A program made the position numbers and the translations under genes. Below the pieces are notes generated by a model that saw only the letters and a list, made by a program, of their open reading frames with translations, did no database searches and was not told the DNA's origin. A stretch of 64,000 nt of DNA. It comes from Pseudomonadota bacterium (GTDB lineage Bacteria; Pseudomonadota; Alphaproteobacteria; Rhizobiales; Aestuariivirgaceae). The stretch covers positions 1 to 64,000 of the forward strand of contig CAUJIO010000051.1 in assembly GCA_963205315.1 (NCBI GenBank), written 5' to 3'. Below, piece after piece: positions 1 to 7,563 of the stretch. The stretch's first letter is position 1, and every line of letters starts with the position of its first letter.

Positions 1-141
1 CTTCCTCCGCCTGGCGTAGAATGTAGGCGATCTGCGCCTCGCTGAACTTCGACGGCTTCATCGTCGTCCTCCCGTTCCGGCCCTGCCATCATAACTGGAA
101 TTTTCCAGCTTCCGATGGTCCGAATAACGGGGTGCAGGTCA
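1..141 (-). mobile_element. IS3-family insertion sequence, 5' end (cut by window edge)
   Basis: On the minus strand an ATG at 60 opens a frame reading MKPSKFSEAQIAYILRQAEE that runs off the left edge. This is the standard N-terminus (start of the helix-turn-helix) of OrfA of the IS407/IS51-like branch of the IS3 family. A ribosome-binding-site-like gggagg lies just upstream. Further upstream the minus strand carries TGACCTGCACCCCG, ending at 141, which resembles the terminal inverted repeat of such elements, so I place the outer end of the element there. Only about 20 codons are visible, so whether the element is intact cannot be judged. Confidence 0.75.
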
Positions 142-144
142 CTC

Positions 145-410
145 TTACTTCATCCAGTCCAATGGCTTTCGGTCGGGAATGAGTTTCTCAATGTGTTCGA
201 GGAATCCACGATCCTGTTCGATTGATGCGGTTGCCATCCCTGACCTTGGTGGTGCGGTAGGCTTCGTCGATGATGATCGACTTCAACCGCTCCTCATTGA
301 GGGCCGGTTGCTTCAAGAATGGCATCATCCTTGCCATAGACCTGCCAGCGCCGGATGATGCGGTCGCAGTAAAGTGGATCGAGCAGAACGCCGTGAACAG
401 CAAAGCCCCC
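145..410 (-). pseudogene. Relic: DNA-methyltransferase C-terminus followed by a DUF5681-like fragment
   Basis: Between the two insertion sequences the minus strand carries short coding scraps in shifting frames. Around 300-410 one frame reads LLDPLYCDRIIRRWQ, like the C-terminal end of phage/plasmid-type DNA methyltransferases. Around 225-305 another frame reads ALNEERLKSIIIDEAYRT and VRDGN, like DUF5681 proteins. A third frame then continues to a TAA at 145-147 (ending IPDRKPLDWMK). The order methylase then DUF5681 is seen on rhizobial plasmids and integrated elements, so this is probably the edge of a decayed mobile region. No intact gene is present. The assignments rest on short motifs remembered from these families. 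Confidence 0.4.
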
Positions 411-805
411 TTGGGCAATTGGGGGACGCAGGCCTTCGTGGCAGGCCTCAGGCGCGACGGTCTCGTTGCCCCCCTGGGTCATTGATGCACCGATGAACCG
501 CACAGTATTCGAGGCCTACGTCGAAACCCAGCTCGTACCTCCCCTTCATCCAGGTGACGTCGTCAACCGCGACAATTTCTCCAGCCATGAGAGCGAAACG
601 GCCGAGAACACAATCAGCGCAAAGTGCGCATGGCTTCTGTTGTTGCCGCCCTACAGCCCCGACCACAATCCCATTCTCCAAGCTCAAGGTCCACCTCAGG
701 GCGACTGCCGCCAGAACCATCGACGATCTCTGGAAGGCCATCGGCAGCATCTGCAAGCTCGTCTCGCCCGAAGAATGCTCAAACTATTTCAGCGCCGCCG
801 GATAA
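405..805 (+). pseudogene. IS630-family transposase, 3' fragment with frameshifts
   Basis: Three consecutive frames together give the C-terminal half of an IS630-type DDE transposase. Residues KAPLGNWGTQAFVAGLRRDG occur near 405-475, VIDAPMNRTVFEAYVETQLV and then LPPYSPDHNP in the frame 478-675, and SKLKVHLRATAARTIDDLWK to SPEECSNYFSAAG in the frame ending at 805. LPPYSPDHNPI is the family hallmark that carries part of the active site. The N-terminal DNA-binding half is missing, there are at least two frameshifts, and the first motif is followed by a stop. The copy cannot make an active enzyme. It abuts the methylase relic at about 405. Confidence 0.8.
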
Positions 806-898
806 GGATTAAATTGAACACCCGCTGCTCTAGCATTGTATTGTCTCTTGCCTGATCTGGGCACTCATGACGGCTTAGTCGCAACTGAATGATGCGTA

Positions 899-2254
899 TT
901 ACGCCGTGGCAATACGAACGACCCACTTCAAAGTGTCGTCAAGCAGATCCAGAAATAGAGTTGCTTCGGCGCGCCCAAATGGAAGAGGTGGTCTAATCTT
1001 CAAAACGTTGGCGCTGGGTCCGGACGCACTAATCAGAACTCCTCTCTCCCGTAGCCCGTTGACAATTGCTGCGGCTATGCCGCTGGAGGGTTCAAGTCGG
1101 CCATCAGCATTCTTGGCAATCTCCACGCCGATGAACAAGCCGGCGCCTCGAACGTCTGAGATGATTGGATAACGTGAGGCAAGGTCCCTTAGTCCGTCTT
1201 GGATCATTCGGCCGGTCTTTAGAGAATTATCCTGAAGCTTTTCAGACTCGATAACGTCGAGCACCGCTGCTGCTGCGGCCATAGCTGCGGAACTGCCGCC
1301 GAACGTGTTGAAATAGCGGGACCTCGCTCCGAAATCGGCGAGCACCTCATGACGCGCAACCATCGCTGCTACCGGATATCCATTGCCCATTGGTTTTCCC
1401 ATGGTGACAATGTCAGGCTCGATACCGTGGCGCAGGAAACCCCAAAACGCTTCCCCGGTGCGGCCGAAGCCGGGCTGCACTTCATCCGTAATGAATAGCC
1501 CGCCCTTCGCGCGCACCGCTGCGATGGCTTCGGCGATGAAGCCAGGAGGATCGGCGAACACGCCGTCCGACGAAAAGATGGTGTCGAAAATGAGTGCCGC
1601 AGGCTTGACGCCATCAGCCTCCATTTGCGCGAGTGCAGTGCGGACGCCATCGGCGAAGCGAGGGCCTACCTTTTCTGCAGCGCCAGCCTGCGCCGGACTG
1701 AAAGGCGCATCGACAAGATAGACATGCGGCCCGAGCGGTGAATTGGCGCCGAGAGATGGCGAGATGCCGGAGACGGTCTCGGTAATGCCATGATAGGCGA
1801 GGCGGGTGACGATGATGCCGGTGCCGCCGGTAGCGTTTTTTGCGACCCGCAAGGCGAGATCGTTGGCTTCGCTACCCGTGCAAGTAAACATCACTTGGTC
1901 AAGGACCGCCGGAAACGTCGCGATGAGCCGCTCCGCATAGTCGAGAACCTCGTCGCCGATATAGCGCGTATGGGTGTTGAGGACCGCCATCTGCCGTGCC
2001 ACGGCCTGGACGACGTGAGGGTGACAGTGCCCGACCGACGGGACATTGTTGTAGGCGTCGAGATACTTCCGCCCGGCCTTGTCATAGAGCCAGACTCCTT
2101 CTCCGCGCACGATGTGCACCGGATGCTGGTAGAACAGCCTGTAGGACGGGCCGAGCACGCGCTGGCGCCGCGCAATCATCTCTTTCTCGTCCGCATCGAG
2201 GGCTGAGGCCGCCGAGGGATCGAAGGCATTGATCATGCCGAGGGAGGAGTTCAT
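899..2254 (-). CDS. Class III PLP aminotransferase / phospho-lyase-like enzyme
   Basis: A 451-residue fold-type I PLP enzyme of the class III family. The phosphate-binding TGSEAND motif lies at 126-132, the cofactor Asp in TDEVQPGFGRTG at 257, and the Schiff-base Lys in MGKPMGNG at 287. Its ATG overlaps the TGA of the upstream kinase gene (ATGA), so the two are translationally coupled. In animals and many bacteria a hydroxylysine-kinase-like protein works with a class III enzyme of exactly this type that acts as a phospho-lyase (5-phosphohydroxylysine or phosphoethanolamine lyase) rather than a transaminase. I infer the same here: the kinase phosphorylates a hydroxy-amine and this enzyme removes phosphate and ammonia. 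An ordinary omega-transaminase remains possible. It is the last gene of the leftward operon. Confidence 0.85.
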   Translation of the reverse strand: MNSSLGMINAFDPSAASALDADEKEMIARRQRVLGPSYRLFYQHPVHIVRGEGVWLYDKAGRKYLDAYNNVPSVGHCHPHVVQAVARQMAVLNTHTRYIGDEVLDYAERLIATFPAVLDQVMFTCTGSEANDLALRVAKNATGGTGIIVTRLAYHGITETVSGISPSLGANSPLGPHVYLVDAPFSPAQAGAAEKVGPRFADGVRTALAQMEADGVKPAALIFDTIFSSDGVFADPPGFIAEAIAAVRAKGGLFITDEVQPGFGRTGEAFWGFLRHGIEPDIVTMGKPMGNGYPVAAMVARHEVLADFGARSRYFNTFGGSSAAMAAAAAVLDVIESEKLQDNSLKTGRMIQDGLRDLASRYPIISDVRGAGLFIGVEIAKNADGRLEPSSGIAAAIVNGLRERGVLISASGPSANVLKIRPPLPFGRAEATLFLDLLDDTLKWVVRIATA

Positions 2255-3339
2255 GGCGTCTGTCCTGCAATGGCTGCGAAGATCTGGTCCCGGGCTTGGC
2301 TCCGGCCCAGGGCGTGGAGATGTCTGAGCCCCGCGACTGAGCGGGGCTGGTTGCGGAGGATATAGGCCGCGTTCTCTGGGTAAAGCGTGGCACGCCAGTT
2401 GGTGATGAGGATGGTGAGGGCGTGGCGGGCTGCGATGAGCGTCGGCAACATGCCGGCTTCAGTCTCCGTCAGCGGAAGAATGCGGCAATAGGCGGCGAGG
2501 AGATCGCACACGGGCGCCAGCGGGTCGTCGCTGTCGTCAAGAATGTAAGAGCACGCAACCGCCGCATCATTGGCGAGCGTCGAGTACACGCTGTCGCCGA
2601 AATCGATGATACCGGTCACCGTGTGGGTCGCAGCGTCCATCATGATGTTGTGCGGATTAAGATCATTGTGGATGACCTGCTGCCGCACGCCTTTCAGCAT
2701 ATCACCAAGAGCGGCGTAGTTTCCGGCGGCCCAGGTCACGAGACGCGCCTGCTCGGCCTCCACGGTATGCGCAATGAACTGCATCGCCTGGGGCAGCCTT
2801 GCAATGTCCCACAGCAGCGGCAAATGTGCGCCGGGATGCTGGAACCCGCGCAGCGCGAGCGACATGCGTGCGGCAGTCTCGCCGAGATGATGGAACTGGA
2901 AGCGCGCGTCCGACATCGCGGCCACGGGCGTGCCGGGAAGATAGGTGACGAGCTGCCCATGACGTGGACCGGACTCCGTGGCCAGATCGAATCCATAGCC
3001 ACCGTCTCTGGTCCGCTGCAGGCGGGGCGTCGGAAGCTCGGGAGCCGCTTGCGCCACGTGTAGAAGTTCCGCAGCGCGGAACTCTGCGACGATCTTTTGC
3101 TCGGCGGCATTGGCGATCCGCAGCACGTAACGCGGGACACCCTCGGCATGAACAAGGAAATTGGTATCGCGCTCGCCGCGGAGTTCCGATACCTCTGCCG
3201 CGATGCCGTAATGGTCGCGAAGCGCTTCAACCGCAGTTGGACGATCGATGGCTTCGGGTCTTGTCTTGAGGGCCGTGACGTCGCCCTCTGCAAACGGTGC
3301 CAAATCGGTGGCTACTTCCGCCTCTCGCGTGTCAATCAT
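2251..3339 (-). CDS. APH-family small-molecule kinase (hydroxylysine-kinase-like)
   Basis: A 362-residue protein of the aminoglycoside-phosphotransferase/choline-kinase fold. The catalytic loop HNDLNPHN is at 224-231 and the metal-binding IDFGD at 245-249. Length and motif form (HNDLN, not HGDL) fit the hydroxylysine-kinase (HYKK/AGPHD1) branch. The ATG at 3339 overlaps the thioesterase stop (ATGA), and its own stop overlaps the start of the PLP enzyme. A longer upstream in-frame start exists, but it lies wholly within the thioesterase gene and adds residues of no family likeness. It probably phosphorylates a hydroxyl group on the amine substrate for the downstream PLP enzyme. It is not a resistance gene by context. 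Confidence 0.82.
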   Translation of the reverse strand: MIDTREAEVATDLAPFAEGDVTALKTRPEAIDRPTAVEALRDHYGIAAEVSELRGERDTNFLVHAEGVPRYVLRIANAAEQKIVAEFRAAELLHVAQAAPELPTPRLQRTRDGGYGFDLATESGPRHGQLVTYLPGTPVAAMSDARFQFHHLGETAARMSLALRGFQHPGAHLPLLWDIARLPQAMQFIAHTVEAEQARLVTWAAGNYAALGDMLKGVRQQVIHNDLNPHNIMMDAATHTVTGIIDFGDSVYSTLANDAAVACSYILDDSDDPLAPVCDLLAAYCRILPLTETEAGMLPTLIAARHALTILITNWRATLYPENAAYILRNQPRSVAGLRHLHALGRSQARDQIFAAIAGQTP

Positions 3340-3851
3340 ACGCGGGCAGCAATTGCAAGACCGAGTCCTCGCGGCCGAACGAGGGGAGGCCATCGGCGCA
3401 AAGCGTCTGCCATGCACGCCTTCATGTAGTCCGGTGCAGCGATCCGTTTACGCGCCTTTGTGTCGACGTGCACCATCATATGTTCGCCGGTTGCCGCGGT
3501 AATCATGCGGTCCGTATCGACGATGTACTGGTAGATGTGGAGCTCGGTCGCACTGTATGAAATCATCTCGCTCCACACCTTCAACGGCGTGCCGAGGCGG
3601 CATTCCCTGAGGTTCCGCATCATGCCTTGCACCGAGAAGAAACTGTAGCCGCTCATGCGGTAATCTTCAGTGAAGCCCATGGCGCGCAGGAAGTTCTCGC
3701 CCGCGTCGGCCAGCACCTTATAATACTGCCATTCGGTCATGTGGCCGTTGTAGTCGATCCAGGAACTGTCGACCGTCGTCTCGAGAGCGAGGAGGGCGTT
3801 TGCCTGCGGAGCCTCGTCCGCAGCCTCTGCCTGGAACGGGGCGCTTGGCAT
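3336..3851 (-). CDS. Hot-dog thioesterase, betainyl-CoA thioesterase type
   Basis: A 171-residue 4-hydroxybenzoyl-CoA-thioesterase-fold protein. Residues WIDYNGHMTEWQYY near 31-44 match the active-site helix start of thioesterases from carnitine catabolism: the betainyl-CoA thioesterase CdhB and the thioesterase domain fused to carnitine dehydrogenase. Those proteins share WxDYNGHM followed by an aromatic-rich stretch. The start at 3851 follows the upstream stop as TGACATG. The predicted role is hydrolysis of a betaine-like acyl-CoA to the free acid. The resemblance supports a quaternary-ammonium substrate for the operon, which the transporter and the BetI-like regulators also suggest. Substrate specificity is inferred from memory of the family. 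Confidence 0.75.
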   Translation of the reverse strand: MPSAPFQAEAADEAPQANALLALETTVDSSWIDYNGHMTEWQYYKVLADAGENFLRAMGFTEDYRMSGYSFFSVQGMMRNLRECRLGTPLKVWSEMISYSATELHIYQYIVDTDRMITAATGEHMMVHVDTKARKRIAAPDYMKACMADALRRWPPLVRPRGLGLAIAARV

Positions 3852-3852
3852 G

Positions 3853-5520
3853 TCAGTCGAGCCCCATGATGTCTGCGTCCATTTCGACGAAGGACCCCCT
3901 GGCGATGATGATGGCCGCAACTTTGCCGGAGGCCTCGGCATAGACCGGCTGTTCCATCTTCATGGCTTCCATGATGGCGACGACGTCGCCTTCCGAAACG
4001 CTGTCTCCTTCGCCGACGCAGAGTTCGATGATCATGCCGGAGAGAGGTGCCTTGACCCCCGCGCGGTATTGCGCACGTGGCGCCTCGCGAACGGACGGCT
4101 CGTCAGCGGCGAGGCCCGGCATATCCTCCACCTGGGGCGCGCGGGCGGCTTCCGCCGCGCGGGTCTCATCCGCAAGGCGCTGGATATTGGTGTCGATCCA
4201 GCGGGTGTGGACGGTGAAGTCCGCTTGGTCGGTGCCGGTGAATTCCGGCCTCGCCAGGATGGCGGCATGGAAAGGAATGATGGTGGTGACGCCCTCGACA
4301 CGGAACTCGGCGAAGGCGCGCCTCGCCCGTTCGAGAGCCTGCTGGCGGTCGCTGCCGCTCACGATGAGCTTGCCCATCATCGAATCGTAATAGGGTGGCA
4401 CGCTGTCCCCGGCGAGATACCCGAAATCGAGGCGGATGCCCGGACCCATCGGCAACTGCATCTGCGTCAGGCGTCCCGGCGAAGGCTTGAAATCAGCCCA
4501 GGGGTCTTCTGCGTTGATGCGGAACTCGATCGCGTGGCCGCGCACAGGCGGCGCATCGGCGAGATGCCCGCCCTCGGCGATGTGGAACATCGCGCGGATC
4601 AGGTCCATCCCGGTCACTTCCTCGGTCACGGGATGCTCGACCTGAATGCGCGTATTGACTTCGAGGAAATAGAAATCGCCTTCCGGTGTCAGCAAAAACT
4701 CGCAGGTGGCCGCGCCGCGATAGCCGGCGGAGCGGAGGATGGCGATCGAGGCCTGTTCCAGCTGCGCAGTCTGTGTAGCGCTCAGAAAGGGCGCAGGAGC
4801 CTCCTCGACAAGTTTCTGGTGCCGCCGCTGCAGCGTGCAGTCGCGCGTCGATACGACGATGATCTTGCCGTGGGTGTCGGCAAGGCATTGGGTTTCGATG
4901 TGGCGGGCATTCTCGATGTAGCGTTCGATGAAGCACTCGCTGCGCCCGAAGGCGAGGCCGGCCTCGCGTTGCGCGGCGGCGATCTGCGCTTCGATTTCAT
5001 CTTCCGCCCTCACGATCCGCATGCCGCGGCCGCCGCCGCCGTTCTGCGCCTTGATGATGACGGGAAGACCGTTGGCCCGCACGAATTCCAGTGCTTTGGC
5101 GGCGGTAATCTCCGCTCCTTCCCACGACGGGAGCAAGGGTGCGCCTGCGCCGCGCGCAATGTCACGGGCCGCAACCTTGTCGCCAAGCCGCGCAATTGAG
5201 TCGGGCGAAGGGCCGATCCAGGTGAGGCCTGCGGCTTCGACAGCCGCCGCAAAGGATTCGTTCTCCGAGAGAAACCCATAGCCCGGATGCACGGCATCGG
5301 CATGGGCGCGCGCCGCAATAGCGAGGACGGCGTCCTGGTTGAGATAAGTCTCGCGCGGTGAATTGCCGGGCAGCACGTGGCACTCGTCGGCTTCGCGTGC
5401 CGGCAGCGCCGAACGGTCGGCGTCGGAGGCAATGGCGATCGAGTGATATCCGGCATCGCGGCAGGCACGGATGATGCGGAGGGCGATTTCGCCGCGGTTG
5501 GCGATCAAGATTCTTTTCAT
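3853..5520 (-). CDS. Acyl-CoA carboxylase alpha subunit (biotin carboxylase fused to BCCP)
   Basis: 555 residues. The N-terminal biotin carboxylase domain begins ILIANRGEIALRIIRACRD, has the ATP-grasp glycine loop (GGGGRGMRIV) near 160, EVNTRIQVEHPVTE near 285-300 and a C-terminal carboxylase domain to about 440. After a linker a biotinyl domain carries the biotin-attachment motif EAMKM, with Lys about 521. This is the alpha-subunit layout of propionyl/methylcrotonyl/geranyl-type carboxylases but without the long BT domain. The matching carboxyltransferase is encoded on the other strand at 9138-10685. Together they should carboxylate an acyl-CoA made by the synthetase at 7564. The acyl group is unknown. 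Confidence 0.92.
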   Translation of the reverse strand: MKRILIANRGEIALRIIRACRDAGYHSIAIASDADRSALPAREADECHVLPGNSPRETYLNQDAVLAIAARAHADAVHPGYGFLSENESFAAAVEAAGLTWIGPSPDSIARLGDKVAARDIARGAGAPLLPSWEGAEITAAKALEFVRANGLPVIIKAQNGGGGRGMRIVRAEDEIEAQIAAAQREAGLAFGRSECFIERYIENARHIETQCLADTHGKIIVVSTRDCTLQRRHQKLVEEAPAPFLSATQTAQLEQASIAILRSAGYRGAATCEFLLTPEGDFYFLEVNTRIQVEHPVTEEVTGMDLIRAMFHIAEGGHLADAPPVRGHAIEFRINAEDPWADFKPSPGRLTQMQLPMGPGIRLDFGYLAGDSVPPYYDSMMGKLIVSGSDRQQALERARRAFAEFRVEGVTTIIPFHAAILARPEFTGTDQADFTVHTRWIDTNIQRLADETRAAEAARAPQVEDMPGLAADEPSVREAPRAQYRAGVKAPLSGMIIELCVGEGDSVSEGDVVAIMEAMKMEQPVYAEASGKVAAIIIARGSFVEMDADIMGLD

Positions 5521-5539
5521 GTCTTAACTCCGGTGCAGC

Positions 5540-6616
5540 CTATTGGACCAGCATGATGGAGGCGGAACTGGCCCACGTCACGCCGCAGGTCGTTCCCTCG
5601 CGTGGCGCGTCGGATTTTCCGCATTCGACGGTGAGCGTTTTCCCATCCTTCATCTTGGCCGAGACGAGGCAGCGACTACCGAGGAACAGGGTACGCGTCA
5701 CCTCCGCCTGGAGAACGGGTGTTGGATGGTTGGACCCGGAATCGACGAAGCGTATGTCCTCCGGCCGCACCAATAGACTTGGTTGCCCATGACGCGCATG
5801 TAGCGTCTCGATCGCGGTGAAGGGCAGCGGGCCATAGGCGGTGACCGCCATATCGCCCGCGACGGATTGGACATCGATCAGATTCGCCTCCCCGAGGAAC
5901 TCTGCGACGAACCGCGAGCCGGGCCGCGCGTAGAGATCGGCTGGCGTCGAATATTGCAGGATTTCGCCATGCGCCATCACCGCGATGCGGTCGGACAGGA
6001 TGAAGGCCTCTTCCTGGTCATGCGTCACGTAGACGGCGGTAATGCCTGTGCGTTGCTGGATCGCGCGCAGTTCCGCGCCGAGTTGCTGGCGCAGGCGCCG
6101 GTCCAGCGCACCCATCGGTTCGTCAAGCAGGAGAAGAGAGGGCTTGTAGGCAAGCGCCCGTCCGATGGCGACGCGCTGTTGCTGCCCGCCGCTCAACTGG
6201 CCGACAGCGTTCCCCGCCGCATGCGGCAGCTCGATGAGATCGAGAATCTCCTTTACCCGTGCCTTACGAGCATCGACCTTCCAGTTGTGAAGCTTCAGCG
6301 GATATTCGATGTTCTCCGCAACGCTCATATGTGGAAACAGCGCGTAGTTCTGGAAGACGAAGCCGATGTTGCGCGCCTGCACGGGAAGGTCGGTCACATC
6401 AGTATTGCCGATTCTGATCCGCCCCGTCGTCGGAGTAATGAGTCCCGCGATGGCGCGCAGAAGCGTCGTCTTGCCCGAGCCTGACGGACCGAGCAGGGTA
6501 CAGAAATGGCCGCTTTGGATCTGCAGGCCCGTCGACTTCAGGCCGACGAAGCCGTTGGGGAACGTCAGCGAGAGATCCGATATCGAAATGCTGTTTGCTT
6601 CGCTGTTGACCGCCAT
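5540..6616 (-). CDS. PotA-type ABC importer ATPase
   Basis: 358 residues. Walker A GPSGSGKTT at about 43-51, Q-loop FVFQNYALFPH, signature LSGGQQQR at about 141-148, Walker B LLLLDEPMGALD, switch THDQEEA, and a C-terminal TOBE-like region from about 280. This is the polyamine/iron/spermidine-type (PotA/CysA) ATPase. I take ATG 6616 as the start; a TTG 12 bp upstream is also in frame, and neither has a clear Shine-Dalgarno. It is the first gene of the leftward operon. The fused permease (10682) and binding protein (25472) that would complete the importer lie elsewhere in the cluster. The promoter region carries operator site A. Confidence 0.9.
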   Translation of the reverse strand: MAVNSEANSISISDLSLTFPNGFVGLKSTGLQIQSGHFCTLLGPSGSGKTTLLRAIAGLITPTTGRIRIGNTDVTDLPVQARNIGFVFQNYALFPHMSVAENIEYPLKLHNWKVDARKARVKEILDLIELPHAAGNAVGQLSGGQQQRVAIGRALAYKPSLLLLDEPMGALDRRLRQQLGAELRAIQQRTGITAVYVTHDQEEAFILSDRIAVMAHGEILQYSTPADLYARPGSRFVAEFLGEANLIDVQSVAGDMAVTAYGPLPFTAIETLHARHGQPSLLVRPEDIRFVDSGSNHPTPVLQAEVTRTLFLGSRCLVSAKMKDGKTLTVECGKSDAPREGTTCGVTWASSASIMLVQ

Positions 6617-6740
6617 GAAATGCACCAAGGTTTTAGTACGTCTGTAAGGTCATAGACGGTTCACGGCCGAAACCTCCGTCATCGTGTCGAGTCATTTCGT
6701 TCCCTCCGCCACTGTTCTTTCGTGTTCATGAACTTATCGC

Positions 6741-6787
6741 TTGACGGAGCGTGGAGCAATGTTTTTAATATTACAGATGCAATAAAT
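6741..6787 (+). promoter_or_regulatory. Promoter region with operator site A (ATATTAC-AGAT-GCAATAAAT)
   Basis: In the divergent interval between the PotA gene and the first TetR gene. A candidate -35 TTGACG (6741-6746) is followed after 17 bp by TTTAAT. The palindrome ATATTAC-N4-GCAATAAAT lies at 6768-6787. It fits the same pattern as sites B-F: two AT-rich arms bounded by C and G around a 4-bp spacer. It is well placed to control the rightward operon and possibly the leftward one as well. Confidence 0.55.
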
Positions 6788-6884
6788 AACGCAGGTCGGA
6801 AATACGCGTGCCGGGAGGTGGATCTTCCGGCTCGGTATCCACGGCCGGTTCGCAACAGGCGGAACAACAGGATCGTTACGTAAG

Positions 6885-7538
6885 ATGCCTAGGATCGTGA
6901 AACACGATGACCGCCGCCGGCAGATCTGCGACGCGCTCCTCGATACGGTGGCGGACGCGGGCCTCAATGGCGCCACGATCCGCGCCGTGGCTGACCGGTC
7001 CGGCTGGTCGACGGGGGTCATCGGACATTATTTCCGCGGACGTCAGGACCTGCTTCTCGGAGGTTTGCGGCGCGCGGCCGAAATACTGGCTGAACACAAC
7101 ACCCGTGTCCTCGACACGCTCGATGGACTGCAGGCGCTCGAGCAGATACTTGAAGGTAGCGTACCGCTGGACGGCCGCCGCTTGGCGCTGAGCAGGATCT
7201 TCTTTTTCTTCTTCGTCGAAGCGATGACCGACCCCGCTCTGCGCCAAGAGGTGGAAACATATCTCGTCGGCTGGCGGAAATCCGTGGCTCGCGCCATCAA
7301 GCGCGCGCAGGAGGCGGGCGACATACCACCAGACGTCAACCGCAAGGCGATCGCGATCGATCTCGTCGGCCTCGTCGACGGCCTCAGCATTCACGCTCTC
7401 GTCGACGATGCCATCATGACGCACTTGCGCGAGCAGTCGCCGGTCCGCTTCTGGCTCCGGCGACTCACCGCGCCGGGTAGCTTCAGCAAATCACCCGACC
7501 GGGCCATTCAGAGAACCGCTTCCTCCTCAGCCGAATGA
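6885..7538 (+). CDS. TetR-family regulator, BetI-like (paralogue 1)
   Basis: 217 residues. The N-terminal TetR helix-turn-helix reads ATIRAVADRSGWSTGVIGHYF (in part, positions 31-51), followed by an all-helical ligand domain with a run of five phenylalanines (FFFFFVEAM) near 108. Length and layout match BetI, the choline-responsive repressor. A second copy at 20489-21142 is about 70 % identical by eye, with an almost identical recognition helix (STGVIxHYF). The two probably bind the same operators, sites A-F. Autoregulation is likely because site A lies directly upstream. The ligand is unknown. Confidence 0.88.
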   Translation: MPRIVKHDDRRRQICDALLDTVADAGLNGATIRAVADRSGWSTGVIGHYFRGRQDLLLGGLRRAAEILAEHNTRVLDTLDGLQALEQILEGSVPLDGRRLALSRIFFFFFVEAMTDPALRQEVETYLVGWRKSVARAIKRAQEAGDIPPDVNRKAIAIDLVGLVDGLSIHALVDDAIMTHLREQSPVRFWLRRLTAPGSFSKSPDRAIQRTASSSAE

Positions 7539-7563
7539 CAACAACAACATCAGAATTCATCAC

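Noticed and set aside
2251-3339. Aminoglycoside resistance kinase
   Set aside because: Shares the fold, but the HNDLN loop, the operon and the coupling to a PLP enzyme point to a metabolic kinase.
3850-5199. A 449-codon open frame antisense to the biotin carboxylase gene
   Set aside because: The sense frame has full biotin carboxylase and BCCP motifs; the antisense frame is a by-product of high GC codon use and has no family likeness.
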